Made by a program: the position numbers and the translations under genes | The notes under the pieces: model-generated | Seen by the model: only the letters and a program-made list of their open reading frames with translations | Told to the model about the DNA's origin: nothing | Databases searched by the model: none | In this document: positions 1 through 11,965 of the stretch, piece after piece | Numbering within the stretch: position 1 is the first letter of the stretch | Layout: every line of letters starts with the position of its first letter | Assembly: GCF_020520425.1 (NCBI RefSeq) | Contig: NC_079491.1 | Location: forward strand, 2,232,001-2,296,000 | DNA length: 64,000 nucleotides | Reading direction: 5' to 3' | Source of the DNA: Spinacia oleracea | Lineage: Eukaryota; Streptophyta; Magnoliopsida; Caryophyllales; Amaranthaceae

Positions 1-1060
1 TTCTGGTTGAGCCTGAGGTGAAACTGTGTTGTGTGGAGGAAGATGGATTGAAAAAGATAATAATGTCTTTAGTATTATGTTTTTGGTTTGCTCAAATGAT
101 GATCTTGTCTCGTGATGCTATTGTTACATGCACAAAGAAAGTTGGAGGCTGAATGGCTGATAAGTAGTATTAGGTAAATAGAGTTTGGACAGGATATTTA
201 GAGAGTTGGGGCATCATCTTTCATCATATATGCTTTTGAGCAATCTCATGGAATCTATATCACTGGATAGCTTCTACTGATGTTTTCTTGTTTTCCTTTT
301 TTTTTTCTTCTTTTTCTCAACCTTCTTTTTGCAGGGTCGAAAATTCTGAGAATAATGGGGAAGGTTGGAAAGTGGGAGTCATATTGTCCTTGTAATTCTT
401 TAACTTGAGTATGAACCAATGATGTAGCTGTGTTAATTGGAGCCTTGAAAGATTCGGATTTTGTTGGATGTGATGTGTACAAGGAATCCCTTTTTGTTCT
501 AATACGTTTGAATTGAATATGCCCAATAGCCCTAGCATGTACTCATTGTATTTTCCAGTACATACGTGTTAGATACACATGTGACGTGGCAGGCTGAGGA
601 GTTGAAATCCTCATTAACAATAATCAGTAATGACTACAACGAGCAATGGGCGTGTGTTTGACTAACAACCTCTTGTCCTTGACAACTTAAACACTTTAGA
701 AAGTTGTATTGAACAATGTGTCCCTTACGTCGATTGATTTGTTTATCGAATATTGACAAGTTTGGAGTACTAAAGTTTGGTAGATATTGACGGTGCTTGA
801 GGCTGAAAAGGAGGGTTCCTTTTGCTGGTAAATGTTTACCCTTTCCGGGCGTTTGACATGTGGTAATGGGAGTTTGAGGACTTGATGGTGGGATAGAGAT
901 TGGGATGGGATAGGGATGGGATTGAGATTGGGATTAATATATGGGATTCATCGGCATATTGCTAGTCCATTGTTTGGGGGAATAGATGATAAAATTACTC
1001 AAAAACTCTTATCAAACCAAGTCCCTCTTCCATTTCCCACAAAAACAAATACCCTCTTTG

Positions 1061-1360
1061 CTTTTTTTTTTTTGGATAAGTAAAAGGTATATTAGACTTC
1101 AATCTAGAGGAGTACAAACTAAGCCCAAGACTAGAGAGTAAACCATCTAGGATGGGCTCCTCTTCTAGAAGAGAGCACCAATAAACCACCAACCTAAGAA
1201 CAATTTCAACCACAACTTTACAGATTGTTAAACCAATTACTATCTATAGCACTAATCTTCCTAGGAACTATATTCAGAATTCTAGTGTTCACTATATACT
1301 TAATCTGTTGTACAGTATAAGCCACTGTCTGGACTTTTTGTGACCAAAACACCACACTAA
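1061..1360 (-). mobile_element. Possible 3' end of a retroelement (LINE-like)
   Basis: A 13-bp poly-T (poly-A on the - strand) followed by GGATAAGTAAAAGG resembles the poly-T and GGAAAGTGAAATTTTATT start of the better-supported LINE at 2460. No convincing target duplication was found and the far end is a guess. Confidence 0.3.
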
Positions 1361-1521
1361 AGCTGCTGTAGTGGCATACCAAACCGATTTTCTAAATTTG
1401 GACCCATGACTTTTTGCTTATTTACTAATTGTGTTTTTCTTCCTCTTTATCCCTTTAGAGAAAAACAAAAGAGAGCATAATTTTTCCCTCCTTTATCTGC
1501 ATATATTTTGGGACTAAGGCT

Positions 1522-1522
<1 letters not shown>

Positions 1523-1559
<37 letters not shown>
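1523..1559 (+). repeat. (TTG)n microsatellite
   Basis: About 12 tandem TTG/TGT units. Any open frame across it simply reads poly-Cys or poly-Leu and is not a gene. Confidence 0.95.
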
Positions 1560-1790
1560 ATCTGCATATGCATCCATCATATATGTTGCTTAATATCCCT
1601 AATGCAAGTGGTAATATAGTTGATTTCCATGCTTCGGTAGTGTACTGTCATACTATGTCGTCATCCTGGTGTAAATCTGACAAGTCATTCTGTTTTAATA
1701 ATACGCTGTAACATAAAGAAGAAGTTATTTTGTGTTTACTGGTTTACCCTTGCCGACTGTCATGAATCATGACTAGCCATTTTGATATAG

Positions 1791-3797
1791 GATGAGTGTC
1801 TTGGAGAAGGAAGATTGGAAAAGTGCTATGGAACTCCTCATGAATGCAAAACTGGTCATGTCTTCAGTACAAGATGTAGCTCGGAAAGTGGCTGATTATG
1901 CAAATTTTAGAAGCAGAACCAACCACTCTGGTATGACTCCGTCTCCTTGTAAAGCTGTAAATATACCCATTGAAAACAGTTCTTGTTTCAATTTATCTGT
2001 AATTTTCACCACTGAAAACTTTGGTTTTCTTAATATTCACTTCACTTCTTCCATATAAAAATCACTACCATCAATCATACTCACTTCTGTAGAGTGGGTA
2101 AAAGTGCTAATGGGAAATAAAAATAACCAAAATTTGGTGTTATTTTGGACATTCATATTGGACAAAGCAAAAATTGCACACATCCTAGAATTGTTACTTC
2201 ATATGTAGTTTATATCATAGTGGCTTAATTCTTACCTTATTTGCTGATCTAGCTGGTTTGCTTTTTATATGTGTTCACCATCTAGGTGACCTTGTGTTCG
2301 AGCTCAGTATTTAAGGAAAATGAACTTTAGTTTATTAAGGAATTCTTTCATATATGCTAGAATTGTTCTTCTCTTTCGTGAGTTTAGTCTCTTGGTGATT
2401 TCGCCGTAGGTTTCCCTAAAGTGGCCAAGAAAGGGGTTTGAGTTTTCTTTTCAAGGTTTTTTTTTTTTTTTTTTTGGAAAGTGAAATTTTATTACTTGAC
2501 CCAACTGAAAGTTTACAAGAAAGGAAAGAAGTATAGACATGTCTCTACCCATCTTCCTAAAACAACAACTTATACACAGGCACAAAAGCCAAACAACCTG
2601 TAATCACCGATTAGGCAATTACAGAGACTGCAAGTCTGCAACCAGTCCCAATCAGATTAAGTAATCTTCTTCTTCAGCAGGAGGTTCACTCTTTCCTTCA
2701 CGCAAAACTTGATCTCTTGCCCTGTTTATACACTCCCGTTATCTCGGAGTTCCATAGAACATTATTCCTCTCCTTCCGGATCATATAACCTGTAGCCACA
2801 ACAGCAGAAACAATAATCTCTTTTCTAAATCGTGAGCCTTTATATCTTCTGTGAGCCCAAGACAACAGTTTGGGGAACTCTGTGGTAAGCGCCCTTATGC
2901 CAAGCCACTCTTTTATCAGCTTTATACACTGAGAACTGTAATGGCATTCAAAGAACAAGTGTTTGTGTGATTCAGAACTATGATCAGTTGATCACAAGCA
3001 GCCTCTCGTGCATTATCAGCCACACCACAAATCTGTGTTTAGGACAATTTTAATGATTCCACACTGGCTTACACCAATGCAGATTTTGACTCGGCTCAAG
3101 TAGTTTAGAGTACATTTGAGCAACTGAGAAATTACTTTGATTTAACCAAGTATTACCTAAGTGTAGGTTATCTCTAGCCTTGCAAATGTGCTTAAGAGCC
3201 CAACTGGCGTAAATTACTTCTTTTCAAGGTTTCCACTTACTATATTCAAAGAATTTAGTTGACTCCACATTTTGGGTTAAGGTTCCACTGCATTGTTTTG
3301 ATAAGTTTCACCTTGACTCGACTGTATATCCATATACTGCCTAAGCGGTGAACATGTAAGAAGTTCAAACATCAAACTATGGTATTGGTAATTACGGTTT
3401 TATGTGATAAGTAGAAGTTGCGTCTTGATTAACAGGTATATTAACAAGTGAGAATTCACTTGCTAGGGCAGATAATAATCCCCCAATCTCCAAACCAACT
3501 GCTGTTATCAAGAATAAACAACAAAATCCCACTTTGATGCATGAAGAAGAGTTGTTTGTTCCTGGCACCGTATACTATCTAAAGAGAAATCCAGATACCC
3601 AAACCAGTATCAGCAACAATGGGAGCAAAGCGAAGGAGTTCTTCACACTCTGGAAGTGGCCGCCTGGGCAGCGTTTCCAGAAAATTTTACTGTCGAGCAA
3701 CGTAATTTCAGATCACAAATGCGAAAGCCACTATAATGCTCTCAGAGATGTCATCAAAGGTTTGCCTAGATCATCTAGTGATGATTTTATTTTTTGA
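1791..3797 (+). CDS. Class 3 lipase (mono/diacylglycerol lipase type), 3' part
   Basis: Two exons: 1791-1930 and 3436-3797 (TGA 3795-3797). The first follows ...TATAG and ends at CTG|GTATG; the second follows ...AACAG. Phases agree: exon one leaves one base (G), and with GT from the next exon it codes Gly. Visible motifs are EKEDWKSAMELLMNAK and SSVQDVARKVADYANF in the first exon, then EELFVPGTVYYLKRN, FTLWKWPPGQRFQKILLSS and SDHKCESHYNALRDVIKGLP near the C-terminus. These match the C-terminal region of plant lipase class 3 proteins with a mono/diacylglycerol lipase N-terminal domain, which hydrolyse acylglycerols. The catalytic alpha/beta-hydrolase part (GxSxG) lies upstream of the window, so activity cannot be judged. 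The intron carries a LINE fragment. Confidence 0.75.
2460..3217 (-). mobile_element. 5'-truncated LINE (non-LTR retrotransposon) in the lipase intron
   Basis: A poly-T run at 2458-2476 is the poly-A tail of a - strand insertion. It is flanked by a perfect 15-bp target duplication, TTCTTTTCAAGGTTT, at 2445-2459 and 3218-3232. On the - strand, residues such as SESHKHLFFECHYSS and a downstream VVATGYMIRKERNN resemble the C-terminal zinc-binding tail of plant LINE reverse transcriptases. Only the tail is left, so it is dead on arrival. Confidence 0.85.
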
Positions 3798-3876
3798 TGA
3801 CTAAAATTTTTGTGTAATATTGAGTAATACGTTTTTTTAAATAATTGTAGCAGTTGAATAATTAAGGTTTATAATT

Positions 3877-4144
3877 GGCAAATTTGTCAAGAAGGACCTT
3901 TTATAGCTCAAAGTTTGCGAGAAAGGAACTTGGAATTTTTTTTTGGGTGAAGTCAGACCTTAACATATTTCCCACTTTCCTGCATTGACTTTGATTTTTC
4001 AGGTATTGACTTTTAGGAAAGTGGTGTCAGGTTGTCTTTCACAAATAAATTTGAGTTAAAGGTCTGACTTCACCAAAAAAATGTATACTGTAAGGTCTTT
4101 TCGCAAATTTTAAACTATAAAAGTTCATTTCTGGTAAATTTGCC
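3877..4144. mobile_element. Mutator-like MITE with long terminal inverted repeats
   Basis: 268 bp with inverted repeats of roughly 90-100 bp starting GGCAAATTTG and ending in its complement. It is flanked by a perfect 9-bp duplication, TTTATAATT, at 3868-3876 and 4145-4153. Non-autonomous, no coding capacity. The 9-bp duplication points to the Mutator superfamily. Confidence 0.8.
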
Positions 4145-4160
4145 TTTATAATTGTTATTT

Positions 4161-4462
4161 CAAAAGGTCTTGTTGTACACCAATATAACTTTTACTCATT
4201 TTCTTGTAACTTTAACCTAGTTTTAATTAACTTTTATATTAGTAAAAAAAAGTTGATAGATAAACATTTTAAAGGGTTATATGATTAATTTTATACATTA
4301 TTAGTGATTTTGAAGAAATTAGTTTTATTAAAATGAAAAAAAAAAATTCACTAAAAAATAGATAACTTTTACATATATAAGCTTGACTTTTAAGCATTTT
4401 GAGTTAATTTTTACTCTAGTGTACAATATTTATTGTACAACCATTGTAAATAAGAATATGTG
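4161..4462. mobile_element. Hairpin-ended non-autonomous element, copy A
   Basis: 302 bp flanked by a perfect 9-bp duplication, TTGTTATTT (4152-4160 and 4463-4471). Positions 7-11 from the two ends read GTCTT and TTCTT. The right side has a palindrome, GTACAATATTTATTGTAC, 22 bp inside the end; the left hairpin is reduced to one arm. Its interior is related, in reverse orientation, to the element at 13462-14123 (shared TTCAAAATCACTAATAAT). Confidence 0.75.
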
Positions 4463-4471
4463 TTGTTATTT

Positions 4472-6184
4472 TGTGAGAATTTAGATAACAGAAAATTGTC
4501 CTAGCTGGTGATGGTTATTATTTTTTTAATTTTAGCTGCATAGTTAAGATTCGATCCTGTATGTTATTCAGGTGTAAGAAACCAAGAATAATGTTGTAGA
4601 AGAAAGAAGTTTTTTCATTTTGAATTTAAAGAAAAAGACTTTAGGGAGGTAAGGTTGTGTACATTTCGACCCAGTTGGTTTTGTTAACTAGGAAGTGGCG
4701 GACGCCGGTCGGGTTTAAAATAGTTGCAAAGAGTAGCTCTCAATGTGGTTCCATCTAGTTGGATCAAATTAGTTACTTTATACTTTGGACAAATTACGAA
4801 AATTAGCCAGAACTTTAACCCAAAATAGTTCAAACATGATTCAAATTAACGCGATCCAGATATGGAAAGTGTTTAATTAAAGAATTATATACAAGGCTAA
4901 GTAATTAGGGATGATAGGTGTGTATAATTTTGTGATTTTCACAACGTATCCACCTGGAGCTGGTATGAGTATGACTTTGGCGGGTAGCGGAGGGTATTGA
5001 TGTTTAAGTCCATTATTATCAATGGTAGTGGGCAGGTGGTGGATATGAACTCGATCATACATGCCCCATTATCCGCTTACGTGCTCCAAATCCATCCGTC
5101 TGCCCAATTCTTACTCACAATTACTTTATAACTTCAAAAACAAAAAAAAAATTCTTATGCGGTTATAAGAAAGTATACGTGGATATGTGGTCGGGTAATG
5201 GATACCTATTTGGGTGGTGGAGTGTGTTTGGATTAACGTTTACACCCACTTGGGCGGGTATGGATATTAATTTTGTATCCTCAATGGATGATGGATAATA
5301 GTGAGTATGGATATGATAATAGGTTATCCGCACCTGCCCCGCCCGTTTGACATCCCTAAGCAGAACAGTACAGAAGCAGCACTACGCAGATGGTTGGACA
5401 TGCTGGAAGAATCCATGCACGAGGAGAACTATTTTAGTGTCTTTTTAAGCATAAGTTAAGCTTCTTTTGAGAATGTTAGGCATCAATTTGCATCACACAG
5501 TTACAGTACTAAATAATAAAGGCTAAGATTGTTAAGTATATTTGAAAAGATCGTTGTTTTGTTGCTTTAAAGTTTTGATTAGACTAATTGGTCCTAGCTA
5601 GTATAGCCCATAAAGACATAATCTGGTTCTCTTGTCTTGCCATTTTCTACCCCTTGAACAGTTGATAAAACCCCTCTTAACTAAAAGTGTCTTTACAGAT
5701 AACACTGACTATATACTGTGTAGTAGTTGTTTGGTTGACATAAAAAATCACATAAAGTAAATGATATTGAGAAGCTTAAATTGTTTCATGCTTGGTCAAC
5801 AGAGGAAAAGCCTTAACCACTCTCGATTAGATAAATAGCAGTTCTAAAGTCTGTTCTGAATTCAGGCACGACCCACCTGTCTGCTTTCCCACTCGAGCGG
5901 GGTCAAAGGAGTTGATGATGAGTTCTTCTCGGGACTTTTTGCTTGAGCGGGGCGGCACGCCTGTCCCGCTGTCTCCGGCATGGACCCGGTGAAACTGAAT
6001 TCTCCGTTTTCATATTTTCATGTACGTAGTAAATTAGAAATATTTGTATTTCTTAGGAAATGAAGTCAACTAGAATTAAGAAAGTCTGTGTTCAACCAAA
6101 CAATCACTCTTACGCTCACCAGTGTGAGTGCATGATCGACTATTTTAGATATCATAGAGTAGTTATTGGGTGTAGAAAAAAATA
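4472..6184. other. Gene-less stretch with transposon debris
   Basis: No gene seen. 4690-5360 is rich in GGGT/ACCC-type words and ends in GTTTGACATCCCTA, the typical end of a hAT-like plant MITE, but a matching left end and 8-bp duplication were not convincing. 5870-6000 is a short GC-rich island with a repeated GAGCGGGG word; I cannot assign it. Confidence 0.4.
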
Positions 6185-6412
6185 CTAACTCTGTTTCAAA
6201 AAGATCTTTACACTTATTATTTGCACGGACCCGGTGCAATGTTTGACCGTTGATATATCCAATTTTGTTTGACAAAAAATTATAAAAATTTGATATTTAA
6301 CAAGATATCTCATTATAATTTTTGTTAGATATAATAGTGAGAATTTATGGTCAAAGTTTTGATTATTGAACACATTTTTGAAAGCGTAAAGATCTTAATG
6401 AAACGGATGCAG
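6185..6412. mobile_element. Stowaway-like MITE (family S-a)
   Basis: Begins CTAACTCTGTTTC after a TA and ends GAAACGGATGCAG before TA. Internal sequence (AAAGATCTTTACACTTA, TTTGACCGTTGATA) matches the copy at 44295 and the inverted copy at 12260. Confidence 0.75.
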
Positions 6413-6535
6413 TATTAATTATGGAATTTCTCTTTATAGAATTACGAGGGTCCAATTCAAATTCCAGAGGCCGTAATTGATTGCATTATTACAAAAATAG
6501 TGGCAATATGATTGTGACTCAGAGTGAATTATGCG

Positions 6536-8030
6536 CAAATTTTTGGCTATACCCGGGTACAGCCAAAGCTGGCTGTACCCCCATCCAAAATGATGTCGTT
6601 TGTGTTGTTTAAAATGAACATTAATATACTGGTACAAAAATGAACATTTACTATTTCGGAAATGAACATTTATTTATTTATTTATGAACATTTACTATTT
6701 TGGAAATGAACATTTTTTTATTTATTTGGAAATAAACTACAAAAATGAACATTTACTATTTCGAAAATGAACATTTTTTTATTTATTTGGAAATAAACAA
6801 TATAGGCTCTTGTAAAAACATAAAAGACCAATGAAGTGAACAATTTCATTATGAACATTAACCATATATTTATTGTGAACAAACAAATAAACAAGAAAGA
6901 ACAAATAATTCAACAAAAAGAACAAACAATATAAAAAAGAACATAAAATTCCAGAAAAAAGAACAACCAATACAACAATTATGAACAATTTTATGATGAA
7001 TTTTAAAGCCAACATGAAAGAACAAACAATACAACAAGAAAGAACAAATACTGGTACAAAAATGAACATTTACTATTACGGAAATGAACATTTATTTATT
7101 TATTTGGAATGAACATTTACTATTTTGGAAATGAACATTTATTTATTTATTTGGAAATAAACTACAAAAATGAACATTTACTATTTCGGAAATGAACATT
7201 TATTTATTTATTTGGAATAAACATTTACTATTTTGGAAATGAACATTTATTTATTTATTGGAATGAACATTTACTATTTTGGAAATGAACATTTATTTAT
7301 TTATTTGGAAATAAACAATATAGGCGCTTGTAAAAACATAAAAGACCAATGAAGTGAACAATTTCATTATGAATTTTAAAGCCAACATGAAAGAACAAAC
7401 AATACAACAAGAAAGAACAAACAATAAAGCAGATAATTATTATGAACAAACAAATAAACAAGAAAGAACAAATAATTCAACAAAAAAGAACAAACAATAT
7501 AAAAAAGAACATAAAATTCCAGAAAAAAGAACAAACAATACAACAATTATGAACAATTTATGATGAATTTTAAAGCCAACATGAAAGAACAAACAATACA
7601 ACAATAAGTTTGATGAATACAAGAAAGAACAAACAGTACAACAAGAAAGAACAAACAATACAAAAAGAAAGAATAAAAGATTAATGAAGAGTTTAATTAT
7701 GAACATTAACCATATGATTATTATAAACAAACAAATAAACAAGAAAGAACAAACAATATAAAAAAGAACATAAAATTCCAGAAGAAAGAACAAAAAATAC
7801 AACAATTATGAAAATTTGATGATGAATTTAAAAAACAACATGAAAGAACAAACAGTACAACAAGAATGAACAAACAGTACAACAAGAATGAACAAACAAT
7901 ACAATAAGAATGAACAAACAGTACAATAAAAAAGAACAAACAGTCGACAAGTATGAACAAACAATATGAGCGCGTCGTTTTTGGGGGGTACAGCCAGAGC
8001 TGGCTGTACCCGGGTACAGCAGTTAGCGAT
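6536..8030. mobile_element. Hairpin-ended element with minisatellite interior (1.5 kb)
   Basis: Near each end lies a hairpin, GGGTACAGCCA / TGGCTGTACCC, at 6555-6580 and 7986-8011, inside longer inverted repeats sharing CCCGGGTACAGCC. A 7-of-9 target duplication (AATTATGCG 6527-6535, ATTTATGTG 8031-8039) lies exactly 16 bp outside the CCCGGG on both sides. The interior is tandem AATGAACATTTACTATTT-type and AAAGAACAAACAATACAA-type units, with a larger internal duplication (about 6787-7050 and 7314-7620). The Phe/Cys-rich open frames on the - strand are products of the repeat. Confidence 0.7.
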
Positions 8031-8505
8031 ATTTATGTGGTTAGTAGATTTGATAGTCATGTTTAGTTTACCAAATGTGTTGATTAGATGTAAGAGTCAC
8101 CAAACATGTAGGTAATTGTTTTGATGACATTGTAGAGTAAGTGAGTAACAATCTATGAGTGATTTCAGGGTAAATCAATTAATACAATAAAATATTGTTA
8201 TTTAGGGTAATGATTAGAAATAATTGAGCAAGATAGCTTTCTATATTAGTGCTAAACCCTTTCCAACCATGGGCAAATGACCCTAATCTTAATTAGAAGG
8301 CTATTAGCTAGACTAACTTAGCTGTATTAGTTGTGACATTTACATATTAGAGTAGGCTTTAGCTAGGGTTTTGTAGCATGTAAGAAAATTGCTTATTTCT
8401 TCTTTTCATGTGAAATAGTAGTTTGTTGGTGACACTTTCTTTCTTCCCCTCCGTGTAAAATCAAGACGTGCGCTTGTTTTCCTTTGCAAAATGATTAATG
8501 CATTA

Positions 8506-8833
8506 CTCAATCCGTCCCGGAATACTTGACCTGTTTTCCTTATCGGTCCGTCCCTAAATACTTGACCTGTTTCTAAAAATGGAAATATTCTAACAATATT
8601 ATATTATTTCTCACTCCACCCATATTAACCCACCTACCCCCTACTCCATACAAAAAATAATTAAAAATTCAACCCCTACTCTCCTCCAACCCCACCCCTT
8701 TACACATTTCCCACTAACTACATTAAAATAATTCCCCACTATCAACTACTACCTATTAAATTAAATAAGTCAATTCAAGTCCCTTAAACTCTGTGCCGGT
8801 CAAACCGGGTCGAGTATTCCGGGACGGAGGGAG
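8506..8833. mobile_element. Stowaway-like MITE
   Basis: TA-flanked; begins CTCAATCCGTCCCGGAATAC and ends GTATTCCGGGACGGAGGGAG. Long inverted repeats. Related to the copy at 41641 (shared TACTTGACCTG/TACTCGACCTG word). Confidence 0.9.
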
Positions 8834-10229
8834 TAAGACAAAAGGGATGAAGACTTTCGCGCTTTGCTCTTAGGTATATAAGGGCAGCGGTGGATTTTGA
8901 TCAAAAGATACAAGTGATCAAAGTTTGGAACTTCAACCTGAATACAAGAGTGTTTAATTATACGGTACGTGTACGTAACTATGTATGTCACAACATTTTA
9001 TATATGCATATTTTAGCTGCTGATCATCACATCAACCAATGTTCTCTCATCAACTCAATACTTTTTCCTACTTCCTTTTTTTGGTCCATTTTCAATACAT
9101 CATTTATTATGCGTTCATTTCATAAATATTTTTAATTGTTAGAATATGTCTTGAATTAGTTAATTTTTCTTTTGAACAACTTAGCACGAGGATCTCATTG
9201 TATTCTGTTATTCAAACAACCCAACAACATATTTTGTAGGTCTTTTCCGCATCTGTGTGCAAAGTGATACACAAACCATTTAGGTCATAACCTAGTTACA
9301 TTCTGAAATATGTATTCCTCGCAATTAATATAGCTTTTCTCTCCCCCTGCATGTTAACGAAAGTAACAAAATATTACTGAACTACATTCAATATTCGTGT
9401 TCTTTATTTACGTTCGTAATTATCATTCTCGCTTGTGTGGTAACATTAATCATAATCCCACGATGGATCCAAAACAATATGCGTAGTAAAATATCTAAGA
9501 ACAACGGAAATACATGGTTGTATCCCGTAAAGTTGCGCAATTAATTAAAACTTTATTTTGTTTGACTTATTTTGACTTATTTCAAACTAGTTAAGTCAGA
9601 TAAGTTCAGTTAAGTTCAGATAATATAAATCAAACAAAATAAGTCGAATAGAATAAAATTTAAATCCTCAAACAAATCTAGAAATTCACTTGCTTGAATT
9701 ACAAATTTAAGAACCATGACCAATGTCATGGGCAGAAAAAGACTAAGCAAATTCAAACGTTCCACAAATATCAACAGAAGTTAGTCAAACAATAATCCAA
9801 ATTAGCTTATCCTAAGTTGTCTCCAACTAATATGACTATCTTCTGCATGACCAATTATGTTTATGTACGTCTTTGTTTTGGTGAAACTAGTTAATCTTTT
9901 GCTAATTAGCTAATTAATTAGTCTTCTTAATTAATCGACATGACCATCTAAATTGTCTTTTGTGTAACTCATTTCTTTGCAAAAGAATATTATCTACTCT
10001 CTATCGTCCTATATTTAAGGTTGAGACTTGGAAGAATTGCTTCCTATTCAAACTACATTTTCAATTAAATTATGATTTGTGTACGTAACTTACAACTTTC
10101 TTAGATTATTACTAATTATATTAATTATAATAATGATTAGATTTAGTCATACAATCTTGATCGAAAATGAACCACACTAAGTAACTTGTGTCTCAATCAT
10201 TAAGCAAAGGCCATTTCCATCACTTTTTT
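8834..10229. other. Gene-less AT-rich stretch
   Basis: No coding exon recognised on either strand. Near 9545-9660 there is a partial palindrome (GACTTATTTTGACTTATTTC with an inverted partner) of the same style as the Tourist elements further on. Confidence 0.5.
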
Positions 10230-10603
10230 CACCAGTTCTTAAATGGACTTGGTCCACACTAAATTTATTGTGGACCATGCCTTAAAATAAAGTCAACAAC
10301 TTATTTCTAATTTATTTTGGCATTTTATTAAGATTATTAAGGGGAAAAAAATATCAAATTAGTGTCGTCGATACATGTTATGCTTGAATAATGTGATTTT
10401 AAGTCATAATTCGTTTTTAAAAACATAGGGTTACTATGATTCAAAAAATGGTTACTATGTCTAAGAATTTTGGTGTTTAATTTATTATAGTTACTATATG
10501 AACAATAAAGGTCACTTTAAGTGTAAAAAAGGTGCTACAGAAAACTATTGATTTTTGGTCCACACTAATGTTATTGTGGACCAGGTCCACGCAAGAATAA
10601 TCC
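10230..10603. mobile_element. Hairpin-ended non-autonomous element, copy B
   Basis: 374 bp flanked by a perfect 9-bp duplication, CACTTTTTT (10221-10229 and 10604-10612). Both ends have TTCTT at positions 7-11. Exactly 21 bp inside each end sits a hairpin: GGTCCACACTAA...TTATTGTGGACC at 10251-10276 and at 10557-10582. The interior repeats a GGTTACTATG word. No coding capacity. Confidence 0.85.
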
Positions 10604-10744
10604 CACTTTTTTTTGTGTCATTGCTTCAAAATACCTTGCTCGATCTAGTAGTTTTCTGGTTGCTCCTTTTGGCTGAAAGAAAACATGGATCCTTATATTA
10701 GGGTTAATATTGCAAGTTGCAAATTTTTTTTGGGTGCGAATGAG

Positions 10745-11105
10745 CCACAAGAGAAATACAAATTACAAATGGGGTGGGGAGCTGAGATCTGAACATGTAA
10801 CCTATTGTACACATACCCTGACTTTTTAACTATTACGCCAAAACATCATTAGTAACACATGTTGCAATTCATTTGATTATAATAGTAACATATAAGAGTC
10901 TTAATTACGTTTATTTGATCATCATCAATACAATAGCAATACATATTACAAATGAGGTAGGGGGATCTGAACGTGTAACTTATTGTACACATACCCTCAC
11001 TTTTAACTACTAGGCCAAAACATCATTAGTAACGCATGTTACAATTTATTTGATTATAATAGTAACCTACAAGAGTCTTAAGTACGTTTATTTGATCATC
11101 ATCAA
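10745..11105 (-). repeat. Tandem duplication containing SINE-like sequence
   Basis: Two units (about 10755-10935 and 10936-11105) share ATTACAAATG, GTAACCTATTGTACACATA-type and CCAAAACATCATTAGTAAC words. On the - strand the sequence has a box-B-like segment and ends in poly-A (T run near 10727), as in the SINE-like copy at 23846. A SINE seems to have landed first and been duplicated later. Confidence 0.6.
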
Positions 11106-11664
11106 AGATCAAACATTTTCGACTATAATTAATTAGTTATCAAGCTTGTGCGATTTTTTTTTTTTTTTTTCACAAATTGTGCGTGAAATCGTGAATCAAT
11201 AGATTAGGTACAATATGTAAGTTTGTGCATTGTTATAGGTCGATCATTTAAAACTACTATTTACGGGACATTTTTCTACTCATTATCCTCATTATTGACC
11301 ATGCATGCATTATCATGTACGTTATTCTAATATACACAACACATTTACATGTAAATTTACTCTTATCGATCAATAAATGTTTTTTCAATTGTTATTATTT
11401 ATTAATTCAGACTCGTATATTAATTTTTTTAATATTTTTTTTTTTGTTATGGATTAAGGGAATTAAGGATAATGATTAATTCGATAAATAAGAAATGAAA
11501 TATATCATAGAGATGGAATTGAAGCAATGATAGATACACGTGCAATGGGTCCAAATAGTTTTAGGTATAAATGGGAGTGTCGGTTTGACTGGCCCATGGA
11601 AGAAGACATGTCTTTATTATTCTCCGACACCATCGTTATCTTTACTACGCCATTTTATACTAGT
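11106..11664. other. Gene-less AT-rich stretch
   Basis: Poly-T at 11155-11170 and AT-rich sequence; nothing gene-like seen. Confidence 0.5.
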
Positions 11665-11965
11665 CATAGTTAGATGCGGACCCGATCCGACCTGATCCGG
11701 CACGAAAAATCTCGGTCCGGCACGAGCGCGAAAAACAACGGCATAGCACGAGCACGAACTTGTGAGTCGAGGGTCAGGTCTGAGCCGATTTTTTTGGTAA
11801 AAACACGACATGACAATCACGCTAAATTTTGTAAAATTAGGCGCAGGCCCGACGGCCCAACCCGACCCCGACAACCCGTAGGCCCGACCTGAGCTTGAGC
11901 CCTGGTTTGGAATTTTAAGCCCGACTTGATGTAAAGCCCGACCCGAACCACGCCCATCTTTAAGT
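11665..11965. repeat. GC-rich CCCGA/GCACGA degenerate repeat
   Basis: Short degenerate units (GGCACGA, GAGCACGA, GGCCCGAC, AGCCCGAC). Such stretches are common inside hAT-like plant elements. The open frames across it on both strands are low-complexity artefacts. Confidence 0.5.

Larger units (their letters stand above)
1..1790. other. Upstream/intronic sequence of the lipase gene
   Basis: No exon could be assigned with confidence here. The lipase exon at 1791 starts inside a codon, so earlier exons must exist, and this stretch is probably an intron plus possibly an exon I cannot identify. It holds a (TTG)n microsatellite and a poly-T-led stretch near 1061 that resembles a retroelement tail. 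Confidence 0.5.

Noticed and set aside
1508..1711. Cys-rich small protein frame
   Set aside because: The Cys run is the (TTG)n microsatellite; rest has no family likeness.
4908..5356. Complete hAT-like element
   Set aside because: Only 8 bp of matching ends (TAGGGATG / CATCCCTA) and no convincing 8-bp duplication.
6779..8060. Several - strand open frames rich in Phe, Cys and Leu that look like membrane proteins
   Set aside because: They are translations of the GAACAAACAAT-type minisatellite inside a transposon; no start context, domain or codon pattern of a gene.
11617..11892. Overlapping frames on both strands in the GC-rich stretch
   Set aside because: Degenerate CCCGA/GCACGA repeat gives open frames on either strand without any domain.
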